DNA of 64,000 bases, taken from Sphingomonas immobilis. Its GTDB lineage: Bacteria; Pseudomonadota; Alphaproteobacteria; Sphingomonadales; Sphingomonadaceae. The translations under genes and the position numbers were made by a program. The stretch is from the NCBI RefSeq assembly GCF_030580995.1, contig NZ_JAUQSZ010000004.1, positions 222,495 through 286,494 on the forward strand. Direction: 5' to 3'. A model generated the notes under the pieces. The model was not told where the DNA came from and made no database searches. It was given only the letters and a program-made list of their open reading frames with translations. Shown here in pieces: positions 37,192 through 46,724 of the stretch. The stretch's first letter is position 1, and each line of letters starts with the position of its first letter.

Positions 37192-37962
37192 TCAGAAGAT
37201 CGAATAGCCGCCGTCGACCGGCAGCGTCACGCCGGTGACGAAGTCGCTCGCGGCGCTGGCGAGGAACACCGCCGCGCCGGCCAGCTCGTCGGCCTTGCCC
37301 CAACGCCCGGCCGGCGTGCGCGCCATCAGCATCGCGTTGAACGCATCGGCGTCGCGCGCGCCATCGGTCATGTCGGTCTCGATCCAGCCGGGGGCGAGGG
37401 CGTTGACCTGGATGTTGTGGCGCGCGAGCTCGATCGCCATCGATTTGGTGAGCTGCACGATCGCGCCCTTCGCCGCGCTGTAGCCGGGGGCCATGCCGCT
37501 GCCGAAATAGGCGTACATGCTGGCGAGGTTGATGATCTTGCCGCGCCCGCGCTTCGCCATGCCGGCGGCGATGCTCTTCGAGAGCAGGAAGGTGGCATCG
37601 ACATGCGTCGCGCGCATCGTATCCCACCCGTCCTCGCTCTGGCGCAGGATGCCGCCGCTCGCCTCGGCGATGCCGGCGTTGTTGACGAGGATGTCGATGG
37701 GCCCGAGCGCCGCCTCGACCGTGGCGGACGCCGCCGCGAGCGCCGCCCGGTCTGTGACGTCGAGCGCGAGCGCTGTGGCGGGGCGGCCGATCGCCGCCAG
37801 CTCGGCGAGGACGGCGGCGGTCTTGGCGGGATTGCGCCCGGCGATCGCGACCGAGGCGCCGGCACGCGCGAAGCCGAGCGCGATCGCCCGGCCGATACCG
37901 CCGTTGCCGCCGGTGACGAGCGCGACGCGGCCGGTGAGATCGAAGGGGGCGGGCTGGCTCAT
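37192..37962 (-). CDS. Short-chain dehydrogenase/reductase
   Basis: This 256-residue classical SDR has VTGGNGGIGRAIALG, VNNAGIAEASG, LASMYAYFGSG with Ser and YSAAKGAIV with Tyr/Lys. VDGGYSIF closes the chain. It is close in pattern to gluconate 5-dehydrogenase or 3-oxoacyl reductases. It is the distal gene of an operon with aldo/keto reductase and TesB thioesterase, so a beta-oxidation-like oxidation of a hydroxyacyl-CoA is plausible. AGGAACG lies before the ATG. Confidence 0.9.
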   Translation of the reverse strand: MSQPAPFDLTGRVALVTGGNGGIGRAIALGFARAGASVAIAGRNPAKTAAVLAELAAIGRPATALALDVTDRAALAAASATVEAALGPIDILVNNAGIAEASGGILRQSEDGWDTMRATHVDATFLLSKSIAAGMAKRGRGKIINLASMYAYFGSGMAPGYSAAKGAIVQLTKSMAIELARHNIQVNALAPGWIETDMTDGARDADAFNAMLMARTPAGRWGKADELAGAAVFLASAASDFVTGVTLPVDGGYSIF

Positions 37963-37991
37963 CGTTCCTCCACGGTCGTCATCGAAGCGCG

Positions 37992-38804
37992 TCAGCCGCG
38001 GGGTGCGCGCAGGCGGATCATCGCCTCCTGCAGCACCGTCGCGACGACCGTACCGTCCTGCGCAAAGACGGTCGCGCGGCTGAGCCCGCGTTCGTCGGAC
38101 GAGGAGGGCGTATCCATGTCGCACAGGTGCCAGCCGGTGAAATCGAACGGGCGGTGGAACCAGATCGCGTGATCGAGGCTCGCGACCTGAAAGCCCGGCG
38201 TCGACCAGGTCACCGGATGCGGCTGGACGATGGTGGGAAGCTGCGGAAAGTCCGAGGCATAGGCAAGCGCTGCCTGGTGATGGCGCAGCTCCGGCCCGAG
38301 CGGCAGGGCGCTGCGCAGCCACGTCTGGTGATGCGGCGGCTGCACCTCCTCCGTCCAGCCGGGGCGCGGGAGGCGCACGTTGCGCAGCTGGATGCCGACC
38401 GCCGCGCCGCGCTGATCGTCGTCGCCGAGCGTCGCGGGATCGGGCGCGTCGGGCAACGTCGCCTGATGTTCGAAGCCCGGCGCGGGGCGCTGGAACGAGG
38501 CGAGCATTTCCAGGATCGGCCGCCCGTCCTGCACCGCCGAGACGTGCCGCGTCGCGAACGCCCCGCCGTCGCGAGAGCGCGTCACCTCGTAGAACACCGG
38601 CTCTGCGGGGTTGCCGGGGTGGATGAAATAGCAGTGCAGCGAGTGGCAGACGCGCGCCTCCACCGTCTCATAGGCGGCGAGCAGCGCCTGCCCGACCGCC
38701 GCGCCGCCGAAGATGCGCGCGCCGCCGATATCGGGCGCGAAGCCGCGGAACACGTTCGGCCCGCTACGCTCCAGCGCAAGCCTTTCCGCCAGCGGTAGCG
38801 TCAC
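37992..38804 (-). CDS. Acyl-CoA thioesterase II (TesB) family
   Basis: This 270-residue double hot-dog thioesterase has GGARIFGGAAVGQALLAAYETV, HSLHCYFIHPGNPAEPV and TRSRDGGAFATRHV. The C-terminal half contains SLDHAIWFHRPFDFTGWHL, the TesB signature with its Asp. The GTG start has AAGGA six bases upstream and directly follows the stop of the aldo/keto reductase; TTG two codons earlier is possible. It may recycle CoA when intermediates accumulate. Confidence 0.92.
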   Translation of the reverse strand: MTLPLAERLALERSGPNVFRGFAPDIGGARIFGGAAVGQALLAAYETVEARVCHSLHCYFIHPGNPAEPVFYEVTRSRDGGAFATRHVSAVQDGRPILEMLASFQRPAPGFEHQATLPDAPDPATLGDDDQRGAAVGIQLRNVRLPRPGWTEEVQPPHHQTWLRSALPLGPELRHHQAALAYASDFPQLPTIVQPHPVTWSTPGFQVASLDHAIWFHRPFDFTGWHLCDMDTPSSSDERGLSRATVFAQDGTVVATVLQEAMIRLRAPRG

Positions 38805-38806
38805 AC

Positions 38807-39847
38807 TCAATCCTTGAAGCGTTCGAACAGCTGCGGGTTGCGGTGCTGCGTGAACAGGCGGTGGTGCGAATTGGGATAGCGCATGCCGGTCTGGCTCGCC
38901 TTGTCGAGCGCGGCGACCTCGTCCGCCGTCAGCGACCAGCTTGCCGCCGCGAGATTGTCGGCGAGCTGTTCGTCGCTGCGTGCGCCGAGCAGCACGGTCG
39001 ACACGCCCGGCCGCGCGAGCAGCCAGTTGAGTGCGACCTGGCTCGGCGAGGCGCCGGGATGCGCGGCGGCGATCTCCAGCAATGCATCGACCACCGCCTT
39101 GCCGAGCGGCGTGTCATAGGATTTCAGCCGCCCGTTGAGGACGAGCCGCTGCGCTGCATCGCTGTCGCCGTCACGGAACTTGCCCGACAGGAAGCCTTGC
39201 GCAAGCGGGCTCCAGATCAGCGCGCCGACGCCCTGATCGACGCCGCAGGGGAGCAGCTCCTCCTCCGCATCGCGCACCATCAGCGAATATTGGATCTGCT
39301 GGCCGATGAAACGCTCGCTGCCGCGCCGTTCGGCGATGGCGCTCGCCTTCATCAGATGCCAGCCGTTGAAGTTGGAGCAGCCGATGTAGCGCACCTTGCC
39401 CGCCGTCACGAGATCGTCGAGCGCGCGCAGCGTCTCCTCGAGCGGGGCGAGCGCGTCGAAACTGTGGACCTGGTAGAGATCGATCCAGTCGGTGCCGAGC
39501 CGCTTCAGGCTGGCGTCGCAGGCGTCGATCAGGTGGCGGCGCGACAGGCCGGTGTCGTGCGCGCCCTTGCCCATGCGGCCGAACGCCTTGGTGGCGACGA
39601 TCACGTCCTTGCGCTTTGCCCCCAGCGCCTGCCCGAGGATTTCCTCGGAGCGGCCGGCGGCATAGACGTCTGCGGTGTCGAACAGGTTGACGCCCGCATC
39701 GACGCACATATCGATCTGGCGCCGGGCATCGTCGCCGCGCGTCGCGCCGACGCCGCCGAACATGCCCTCGCCGTCGCTGAAGGTCATCGTACCGAAGCCG
39801 AACACCGAGACTTCGAGGCCGCTCCGGCCGAGAAAGCGTGTTTCCAT
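38807..39847 (-). CDS. Aldo/keto reductase
   Basis: This 346-residue NADPH-dependent reductase has LFDTADVYAAGRSEEILG (Asp, Tyr), VIVATKAFG (Lys) and WIDLYQVHSFD (His). GARSDEQLADNLAAA lies in the C-terminal cofactor site. It is the first gene of the operon with TesB and SDR. It is a paralogue of the reductase at 34450-35469, though clearly distinct in sequence, and both are preceded by a copy of the shared motif. Confidence 0.92.
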   Translation of the reverse strand: METRFLGRSGLEVSVFGFGTMTFSDGEGMFGGVGATRGDDARRQIDMCVDAGVNLFDTADVYAAGRSEEILGQALGAKRKDVIVATKAFGRMGKGAHDTGLSRRHLIDACDASLKRLGTDWIDLYQVHSFDALAPLEETLRALDDLVTAGKVRYIGCSNFNGWHLMKASAIAERRGSERFIGQQIQYSLMVRDAEEELLPCGVDQGVGALIWSPLAQGFLSGKFRDGDSDAAQRLVLNGRLKSYDTPLGKAVVDALLEIAAAHPGASPSQVALNWLLARPGVSTVLLGARSDEQLADNLAAASWSLTADEVAALDKASQTGMRYPNSHHRLFTQHRNPQLFERFKD

Positions 39848-39870
39848 GAGTCGCCGCTCCTTGCTGTTTT

Positions 39871-39886
39871 GCTAGGTTATATAAGT
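39871..39886. promoter_or_regulatory. Candidate shared operator, copy D (weaker)
   Basis: GCTAGGTTATATAAGT lies between the divergent aldo/keto reductase and 2-hydroxyacid dehydrogenase genes. The right half TATnTAAGT matches the best copy at 35486-35501; overall 9 of 16 bases agree. It is AT-rich and could alternatively be part of a promoter -10. Confidence 0.3.
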
Positions 39887-39937
39887 GTGCCATTCACGCG
39901 CCCGCGCTATTCGTCAACGGAAACTGAAAGGTGAGCG

Positions 39938-40879
39938 ATGCCCAAACCCAGACTGCTCGTGATGAGCGACGCGATCGAGAAGCTGGTGCGTCCGGGCGCG
40001 GATGAGTTCGAGATCGTCCGGCTGGAGGGCGCCGGCGACCGCGATGCGTTTCTCGCCGCCAACGGCGCGGGGATCGGCGCGGCGCTGGTTTCGGGGATGG
40101 AGCGGTTCGATGCGGCGCGATTCGATCTGCTGCCCGATCTCGGCCTGATCGCGACGGTGGCGGCCGGCATGTCGGGGATCGACCTCGACACGGCGAAGGC
40201 GCGCGGCGTCGCCGTCATCAATGCCGGCGATCTCAACGCCGGCGACGTCGCCGATTTCGCGGTGACGCTGATGCTCGCCCAGACGCGCGAGGTGATCGCC
40301 AACGACCGCTATGTGCGCGAGGATCGCTGGCCGGCTGCGCGCCGCCGCCCGCCGGTGTCGGTGTCGGCGCAGAAGGTGGGCATCGTCGGGCTCGGCCATA
40401 TCGGGCTGGCGATCGCGCGCCGGCTGGAGCCGTTCGGCTGCGAGATCGCCTGGTGGGGGCCGCGCCCCAAGCCCGACGCGGCGTGGCCGCGCATCGAATC
40501 GCTGGAGGAGCTGGCGAGCTGGTCGAGCGTGCTGATGGTCGCGGCGCGGGGCGACGACAGCACGCGCGGGCTGATCACCGCCGACGTCCTCGCTGCGCTG
40601 GGCCCCGATGGCCTCATCGTCAACGTCTCGCGCGGGTTCGTGATCGACGAGCCGGCGATGATCGCGGCGCTGCAGGACGGGCGGCTCGGCGCGGCCGCGC
40701 TCGACGTGTTCGAGCATGAGCCGATCAATGGATCGGACTGGGCCGGCGTGCCCAACGTGCTGATGGCGCCGCACGTCGCGGGCGCGACGCAACAGGCGTT
40801 CGCGCGCGTGTTCGCAGGGGCGCTCGACAACCTTCGCCGCCATTTCGCGGGCGAGCCGCTGCTGCGGCGCGTGGTTTAG
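39938..40879 (+). CDS. D-isomer-specific 2-hydroxyacid dehydrogenase
   Basis: This 313-residue NAD(P)H-dependent reductase has VGIVGLGHIGLAIARRL as dinucleotide site. VNVSRGFVIDE carries the substrate Arg, DVFEHEP the Glu, and APHVAGAT the catalytic His. It most resembles glyoxylate/hydroxypyruvate reductases. It reduces a 2-oxoacid or oxidises a D-2-hydroxyacid. AAGGTGAGCG precedes the ATG. It is monocistronic and its end overlaps the convergent LysR gene by four bases. Confidence 0.92.
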   Translation: MPKPRLLVMSDAIEKLVRPGADEFEIVRLEGAGDRDAFLAANGAGIGAALVSGMERFDAARFDLLPDLGLIATVAAGMSGIDLDTAKARGVAVINAGDLNAGDVADFAVTLMLAQTREVIANDRYVREDRWPAARRRPPVSVSAQKVGIVGLGHIGLAIARRLEPFGCEIAWWGPRPKPDAAWPRIESLEELASWSSVLMVAARGDDSTRGLITADVLAALGPDGLIVNVSRGFVIDEPAMIAALQDGRLGAAALDVFEHEPINGSDWAGVPNVLMAPHVAGATQQAFARVFAGALDNLRRHFAGEPLLRRVV

Positions 40880-41790
40880 GCCGTCGCCTCGTTCAGCCCC
40901 AGCGCAACATAGTCGCGAACCGAGTCTGCGAAGTGCCTGGCGACCGCACGGCCGCCGTCCTTGCTGAAATAGACGATCAGGTCGGTGAACACGACATCGT
41001 CGTCGATCGGCAGCACGACGCAACCGCTGCGCTCATGCCGTTCGCGGCAACTGGGATACCAGCGCAGATACGGCAGCCCGCGCACGTTCGCGAATTGCTC
41101 GATCGCGCGACGATCGGCTTCGGGCGCGGCGATCAGTTCGATCCCGCGCCGCACCAGTTCGGCGGTGACGGTGCCGAGGATTTCGGCGTCCTGCCGGCCG
41201 GGTGAGATCGTCAGCGGATGTCCGCTCAGATCGGCATAGGTGATCGTCGACCGCGCGGCGAGCGGATGGCTGGGCGGAAAGGCGACGTGGCATTGGCGGC
41301 GCTCGACATGGACGGCCTCGAGATCGGTCTGCGTCTGTCCCGGCAGCGCCAGCGCGACGACGGCGTCGAGTTCGCCCGTCGCGAGCCGGCGGTAGAGATC
41401 CAGCCGCGCGCCGTGATGGACATCGACCTGCGTCGTCGGGTTGAGTTCCAGGAAATGCTCGACCAGTTTCAGCCGTTCCTCGATCAGGAAGCTGTAGCCG
41501 CCGAGCAGCAGCGTCGAGCCGCGTTTGCTGCGGATGTGATCGGCGGCGCGCAGGGCTTCCTCATGCACTTCGAGCAGGCGGTAGGCGTGCGGCAGGAACA
41601 GCTCGCCCTCGACCGACACGCGCACCCGCCGCGACGTGCGATCGAGCAGATGCAGCGCAAGCTGGTCCTCGAGCCGCTTGAGCCGCTGCGACACGGCGGA
41701 CTGCGCCAGCCCGAGGCGTTGCGCGGCGGCCGAGAAGGAACGCTCCTCTGCGATCGTGACGAAGCTCTTGATCTCTGATGGATCAATCAT
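40876..41790 (-). CDS. LysR family transcriptional regulator
   Basis: This 304-residue LTTR has the N-terminal HTH SFVTIAEERSFSAAAQRLGLAQSAVSQRLKRLE. The effector domain begins near residue 90 with LLLGGYSFLIEERLKLVEHF. It is divergent from the second TonB receptor gene, with a palindromic LTTR-type site in the 147-base gap, so it probably controls the receptor-permease-CoA-transferase operon and itself. Ligand unknown. Confidence 0.92.
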   Translation of the reverse strand: MIDPSEIKSFVTIAEERSFSAAAQRLGLAQSAVSQRLKRLEDQLALHLLDRTSRRVRVSVEGELFLPHAYRLLEVHEEALRAADHIRSKRGSTLLLGGYSFLIEERLKLVEHFLELNPTTQVDVHHGARLDLYRRLATGELDAVVALALPGQTQTDLEAVHVERRQCHVAFPPSHPLAARSTITYADLSGHPLTISPGRQDAEILGTVTAELVRRGIELIAAPEADRRAIEQFANVRGLPYLRWYPSCRERHERSGCVVLPIDDDVVFTDLIVYFSKDGGRAVARHFADSVRDYVALGLNEATA

Positions 41791-41808
41791 GTTTCTCTCC
41801 CGTTACAC

Positions 41809-41831
41809 ATCTAGCACGTTTCGTGATAGAT
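41809..41831. promoter_or_regulatory. Candidate LysR operator
   Basis: ATCTAGCACG and CGTGATAGAT are inverted arms matching at nine of ten positions around a three-base centre. The site contains T-N11-A, the LTTR core. It begins 19 bases upstream of the lysR start codon, in the gap with the divergent TonB receptor gene. A second palindrome, ATCGCGCGAT, follows at once. Confidence 0.55.
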
Positions 41832-41937
41832 CGCGCGATAAATCGGTGATGATCGCACCTTCGGGATGTGAAATTCCTGTCGAACCGGACGAGCCGCATG
41901 ACGGCCACAAGAACGAGCCGGACGAAGGAGAGGAAGA

Positions 41938-44139
41938 ATGGGACTTCACATCGCATCCGCGCGCCGCGTCGCCATCGCCGCCGTTCTGCTGGCGGGCAGT
42001 TCGACCCAGGCATTCGCCCAGACCACAGCTCAGCCGGAGACGGCTCCGGCCCCGGCGGCCCAGCCCGATGTCGGCGATATCGTCGTGACGGCGCAGCGCC
42101 GCGAGGAACGGCTGCAGGACGTGCCGATCTCGATCTCCGCGTTCAGCGCGGCGACGCTGCAGAATTCGGGCATCCAGAGCAGCAAGGAGCTCGCGCAGGT
42201 CGTGCCGGGCTTCAACTTCGCGCAATCCTCCTTCTCGCCGCAGCCGACGATCCGCGGCATCGGCACGCGCGGCGTCGGCGCGGGCGACGAATCGGTGGTG
42301 CCGGTCTATATCGACGGCGTCTATCAGCCGTTCCTCGCCTCCTCGGTGATGGAACTCAACAACATCGACCGGATCGAGGTGCTGCGCGGGCCGCAGGGCG
42401 CGCTGCTCGGGCGCAACAGCACCGGCGGCGCGATCAACATCATTACCACGACGCCGAGCGCGCAGGAAGCCTTCAAGGCCTCGGCAAGCTACGGCAATTA
42501 CGACGAGGTGCTCCTGAAAGGCTATGCGACCGGCGGCAACGACGTGATCGCGGCCGACCTCGCCGTCCTCTACAAGGATGACAACGGCTATCTGAAGAAC
42601 CTGCAGGGCGGGCCCAACCGCGGCGACACCAACGGCTTTTCGATCCGCGGCAAGGTGCGCGTGCGGCCGACCGAGAACCTCGACCTGATCTTCTCGGTAT
42701 CGCACAACACGATGCGCGATTCGCTCGCGACCTCGGCGCAGCCGCTCAACCGCAACACCACCGCGCTGGTGCGCAACCCGGCGGTGCTGATCCCGACGGG
42801 TCCGTTCGAGACATCGACCAACGGCGGCGATTCGCGCTTCCAGCAGAATGCCGGATCGCTGACCGCGATCTTCCACGCGGGGTTCGCCGACATCACGGCG
42901 ATCACCGGCGTCGATCGCTCGCAGCTCGACATCCTGTCGGACAATGACGCGACCGCGCAGCCGGTCTCGCTGCAGAAGGTCAATTACTATTCGAACTCGA
43001 TCGTCCAGGAGCTGTATGCCTCGTCGACGACGGGGCGGCTCGACTGGATCGTCGGCGGCACGTATTTCCAGGCGACGGCGGGCAACAATCCGTCGCAGGT
43101 GATCACGACCTCCGCCGCGGGCGTGACGACGGCGGCGACCAACATCGTCTCGGTGGTGACGACCGATTCGATCGCCGCCTATGCGCAGCTGACCTATCAC
43201 CTGACCGACGCGCTCTCGATCACGGCGGCGGGCCGCTACACCAGCGAGATCCGCGGCTTCGACATCACCAACCTCAATCTCACCACCAACAACGAACGCT
43301 TCGGGCGCAAGCGCTTCAGCCAGTTCACGCCGAGCGGGACGATCCAGTACAAGTTCAGCGACGATGCCAACGTCTATCTCAAGGCCGGGCAGGGCTTCAA
43401 ATCGGGGATCTTCGCATCCTCGACCTTCCCCAGCGGCAGCGCCAATCCGGTGCCGGTCAACCCCGAGACGGTGACGCAGTACGAAATTGGCGGCAAGTTC
43501 AAGATGGCGCCGTGGCTGCGCGGCACGATCGCCGCTTTCTACACCGACTACAGCGATCTGCAGGTCAACGTCCGCAATCCGGTGACGCTCGCCTCCGACC
43601 TTCAGAACGCCGGCGCGGCGCGGCTGTACGGCGGCGAGGCGGAGCTGTTCGCCAACCCGGTCCAGGGCCTCAACCTGCGCTTCGGCATGTCGCTGCTGCA
43701 CGGCACCTACACCAGTTATCCGGGGGCGCAGGTGACGACGCCGATCCTGTCGGCGGGCGGCGTGCCGACCGGCGGCAACGCGACGGTCTTCATCGACGCG
43801 ACCGGCAAGAACATCATCCGCACGCCCTTCATCACGGTGAGCGGCGGCTTCGACTATGCGTTCGACATCGGCGCGGGCAAGATCACCACCGCCGCCAACG
43901 TCTATTACAGCGGCAAGCAATATTGGGAGGCGAGCAACCGTGTCGTCCAGCCGGGCTATACGCTGATCAACGGCGAAGTGGGCTGGCGCCCGGCCGGCGG
44001 CCATTACAAGGTCGCGGTGTGGGTGCAGAATCTGCTCGACACCGCGCACCAGCTCTACATCCTGTCGTCGGCGTCGGGCGATACGCAGGTCTTTGCCAAG
44101 CCGCGCACCTACGGCGTCCGCGTCGGCGTCGATTTCTGA
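41938..44139 (+). CDS. TonB-dependent outer-membrane receptor
   Basis: This 733-residue receptor has the signal peptide MGLHIASARRVAIAAVLLAG ending near AFAQ (residue 28). The TonB-box region DIVVTAQRREERLQDVPISI and plug segments TIRGIGTRG and IDRIEVLRGPQGALLGRNSTGGAINI follow. The barrel ends PRTYGVRVGVDF. GAAGGAGAGGAAG precedes the ATG. It heads an operon with a spinster-like MFS permease and a CaiB CoA-transferase, paralleling the receptor/permease pair at 28-31.6 kb. Confidence 0.93.
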   Translation: MGLHIASARRVAIAAVLLAGSSTQAFAQTTAQPETAPAPAAQPDVGDIVVTAQRREERLQDVPISISAFSAATLQNSGIQSSKELAQVVPGFNFAQSSFSPQPTIRGIGTRGVGAGDESVVPVYIDGVYQPFLASSVMELNNIDRIEVLRGPQGALLGRNSTGGAINIITTTPSAQEAFKASASYGNYDEVLLKGYATGGNDVIAADLAVLYKDDNGYLKNLQGGPNRGDTNGFSIRGKVRVRPTENLDLIFSVSHNTMRDSLATSAQPLNRNTTALVRNPAVLIPTGPFETSTNGGDSRFQQNAGSLTAIFHAGFADITAITGVDRSQLDILSDNDATAQPVSLQKVNYYSNSIVQELYASSTTGRLDWIVGGTYFQATAGNNPSQVITTSAAGVTTAATNIVSVVTTDSIAAYAQLTYHLTDALSITAAGRYTSEIRGFDITNLNLTTNNERFGRKRFSQFTPSGTIQYKFSDDANVYLKAGQGFKSGIFASSTFPSGSANPVPVNPETVTQYEIGGKFKMAPWLRGTIAAFYTDYSDLQVNVRNPVTLASDLQNAGAARLYGGEAELFANPVQGLNLRFGMSLLHGTYTSYPGAQVTTPILSAGGVPTGGNATVFIDATGKNIIRTPFITVSGGFDYAFDIGAGKITTAANVYYSGKQYWEASNRVVQPGYTLINGEVGWRPAGGHYKVAVWVQNLLDTAHQLYILSSASGDTQVFAKPRTYGVRVGVDF

Positions 44140-44156
44140 GCGACCACAGGAGAGCG

Positions 44157-45497
44157 ATGCCGATGACCAGCACGACCCCATCCCCGCCCGGCGCGACGCG
44201 CGGTTACCTGACCGGCGGAGCGATGGTCGCGCTGTTCCTGTCGTTCTACGTGATCGCGTTCATCGACCGGCAGGTCATCAACATGATGGTCAAGCCGATC
44301 CAGGCGCATCTCGGCTTCACCGAGCTTCAGATGAGCTGGTTGATGGGGCCGTCCTTCGGGCTGTTCTTCGCATTGTGCGGGTTGCTGATGGGCGGCCTGA
44401 TCGATCGCTTCTCGCGCCGCTGGCTGACGACGGGGGCGATCATCGTCTGGGGACTGGCGACGTGCGTGTGCGGGCTGGCGGGCGCGTTTCCGGTGCTGCT
44501 GATCGGGCGGATGGGCGTGGGCGTCGGCGAATCGGCGCTGACGCCTGCCGCGCATTCGCTGATCACCGAGCAGTTCCCGCGCGAGAAGCTGTCGACCGCG
44601 CTCGCCACCTATTCGCTGGGCTCGGTGATCGGCACGGGCCTCGCGACGATCCTCGGCGGGCAGCTCGTCCATCTGATCGCCGAAGGCAGCCCGCAGGCGG
44701 TGCCGGTGATCGGCACGGTGCAGCCGTGGCAGATGGTGTTCCTGGCGGTGGGCGTGCCGACCGTCCTGCTCGCGCCGCTCGCGCTGCTGGTGAAGGAGCG
44801 GATCGACCGCCGGCACGAGGCGGTGGCCGGGCGCGACATGAGCATGTCGATCGCCGCCTTCTTCCGCTTCTGCGCCTCCAACCCGCGGCTGTTCTTCGGC
44901 CTGCCGGTGGCGTTCGGCACGCTCAACATCATCACCAATTCGCTGCTGTCGTGGATCCCCACCTTCATGCAGCGCACGTATGGCTGGAACATCGCCAATA
45001 TCGGCCTTGCCTGGGGCACCGAGCATATCATCGCCGGGCTGATCGGGCAGATCGGCGGGGCGATGCTGGTCGATCGGCTCTATGCGCGCGGCATGGCCGA
45101 CGCGCACGTCCGCTACCAATGGGTCGGCGTGCTGATCGGCGTGCCGGCGACGATCATCGGCCTGCTGTCGGGCAATCCGTGGATCTTCCTGGGCACGATG
45201 GCGATCTATTCGGTGCTCTGCTACCCGTTCCTCGGCTATGCCGTCGCCGCGCTCCAGCTGCATACGCCGCCGCACCTGCGCGGGCGGATGTCCGCCTGGT
45301 TCTACGCCGTCATCACCGTGCTGGGATCGCTGATCGGCGCACCGATCACCGCCTTCATCACCCAGTCGGTGTTCGTCGACAAGGCCAAGATCGGCCTGTC
45401 GATGGTCACCGTCATGGCGATTTTCGCGCCGATCGTCGTGCTGCTGCTGATGTGGGTCGGCAACAATCTGCGCGCGATGAACCACAAGGAACAGTGA
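44157..45497 (+). CDS. MFS permease, spinster-like
   Basis: This 446-residue inner-membrane transporter has VIAFIDRQVINMMVKPIQAHLG in helix 1. CGLLMGGLIDRFSRRWLTTG is loop 2-3 and IGRMGVGVGESALTPAAHSL is helix 4. It is a relative of the permease at 30255-31577 and, like it, lies directly after a TonB receptor gene. A second ATG two codons later is possible. CAGGAGAGCG precedes the first. Confidence 0.9.
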   Translation: MPMTSTTPSPPGATRGYLTGGAMVALFLSFYVIAFIDRQVINMMVKPIQAHLGFTELQMSWLMGPSFGLFFALCGLLMGGLIDRFSRRWLTTGAIIVWGLATCVCGLAGAFPVLLIGRMGVGVGESALTPAAHSLITEQFPREKLSTALATYSLGSVIGTGLATILGGQLVHLIAEGSPQAVPVIGTVQPWQMVFLAVGVPTVLLAPLALLVKERIDRRHEAVAGRDMSMSIAAFFRFCASNPRLFFGLPVAFGTLNIITNSLLSWIPTFMQRTYGWNIANIGLAWGTEHIIAGLIGQIGGAMLVDRLYARGMADAHVRYQWVGVLIGVPATIIGLLSGNPWIFLGTMAIYSVLCYPFLGYAVAALQLHTPPHLRGRMSAWFYAVITVLGSLIGAPITAFITQSVFVDKAKIGLSMVTVMAIFAPIVVLLLMWVGNNLRAMNHKEQ

Positions 45498-45502
45498 CGC
45501 TC

Positions 45503-46720
45503 ATGTCCCTCCCGAAACCGCTCGCGGGCATCCGCGTGGTCGATCTCGGCCGCACCTTCGCAGCCCCCTTCTGCACGCAGATGCTCGCCGATCTCGGTGC
45601 CGACGTCATCAAGCTGGAACGCAAGACGCGCGGCGACGAGATGCGCCACTACGGCCCGCCCTTCGTCAAGGATGCGAACGGCAACGACGTGCCGATCTCG
45701 AGCTATTTCATCGGGGCCAATCGCGGTAAGAAATCGGTCGAGGTCGATCTCACCAAGCCCGGCGCGCAGCAGATCGTGCGCGATCTCGCCGCGATCAGCC
45801 ATGTGATGGTCGAGAATTTCAAGGTCGGCGACCTCGCCCGCTACGGCCTCGACTATGCCGGCATCCGCGAGGTCGCGCCCGACATCGTCTATTGCTCGAT
45901 CACCGGCTTCGGCCAGACGGGGCCCTATGCGCCGCGCCCCGGCACCGACAGCGTGTTTCAGGCGATGAGCGGGATGATGAGCATCACCGGCGAACCCGAT
46001 CAGCCGCCGACCAAGATCGGCCTGATCATCAGCGACCTGATCACCGGCCTGTACGCCTCCAACGCGATCCAGGCGGCGCTGCGCGTGCGCGAGCAGGGCG
46101 GGCCGGGCCAGCATATCGACATGGCGCTGCTCGACGTGGCGGTGGCGACCATGTCGCACCGCGCGATCGATTACCTGATGACGGGCGACATCCCGCTGCG
46201 CCTCGGCACCGCCGCCGCCGGATCGGCACCGGCGCAGACCTATTCGTGCAAGGACGGGATGATCAACATCCAGGCGAGCGCGGAGGACAAGTTCCGCATC
46301 TTCTGCGGCGTGATCGACCGGCTCGACCTGCTGACGCATCCGCTGTTCGGGACGCGCGCGGAACGCTTCACCAACGTCGCCGCGCTGGAGGTGGAGATCA
46401 CCCGCACGCTTGCCGACTGGGCGCTCGGCGATCTCTACGAGGCGCTGGTCGCCGCCAACATCATCTGCTCGCCGATCTACACGGTCGACCAGTGTTTCGC
46501 CGACCCGCAGATCGTCAGCCGCGATCTGGCGCGGACGGTGGTCGACAGCTCGGGCATCACCCTGCCGATGATCGCCAACCCCATTCGCATGTCCGAAACG
46601 CCGGTCAACCAGGTATCCCCACCGCCGCAGCTCGGCGAACATACCGACAGCGTGCTGCACGAGGTGCTGGGCTATGACGATGCGCGCATCGCGGCGCTGC
46701 GCGCGGAAGGCGCGATCTGA
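45503..46720 (+). CDS. CaiB/BaiF (class III) CoA-transferase
   Basis: This 405-residue enzyme moves CoA between carboxylic acids. LAGIRVVDLGRTFAAPFCTQ lies at 7-26, ITGFGQTGPYAPRPG at 133-147 and the catalytic Asp178 in IISDLITGLYA. The length is normal for a single-domain member, which makes it the internal reference for the fused paralogue at 17229-19667. It is last in the receptor-permease operon, six bases after the permease stop, implying activation of an imported acid with an endogenous CoA donor. Confidence 0.93.
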   Translation: MSLPKPLAGIRVVDLGRTFAAPFCTQMLADLGADVIKLERKTRGDEMRHYGPPFVKDANGNDVPISSYFIGANRGKKSVEVDLTKPGAQQIVRDLAAISHVMVENFKVGDLARYGLDYAGIREVAPDIVYCSITGFGQTGPYAPRPGTDSVFQAMSGMMSITGEPDQPPTKIGLIISDLITGLYASNAIQAALRVREQGGPGQHIDMALLDVAVATMSHRAIDYLMTGDIPLRLGTAAAGSAPAQTYSCKDGMINIQASAEDKFRIFCGVIDRLDLLTHPLFGTRAERFTNVAALEVEITRTLADWALGDLYEALVAANIICSPIYTVDQCFADPQIVSRDLARTVVDSSGITLPMIANPIRMSETPVNQVSPPPQLGEHTDSVLHEVLGYDDARIAALRAEGAI

Positions 46721-46724
46721 CCGC

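Noticed and set aside
41803..44181. A 792-codon minus-strand frame opposite the second TonB receptor, and a similar one opposite the first at 27935-30268
   Set aside because: The plus-strand receptors have signal peptides, plug and barrel motifs; the antisense frames have none.
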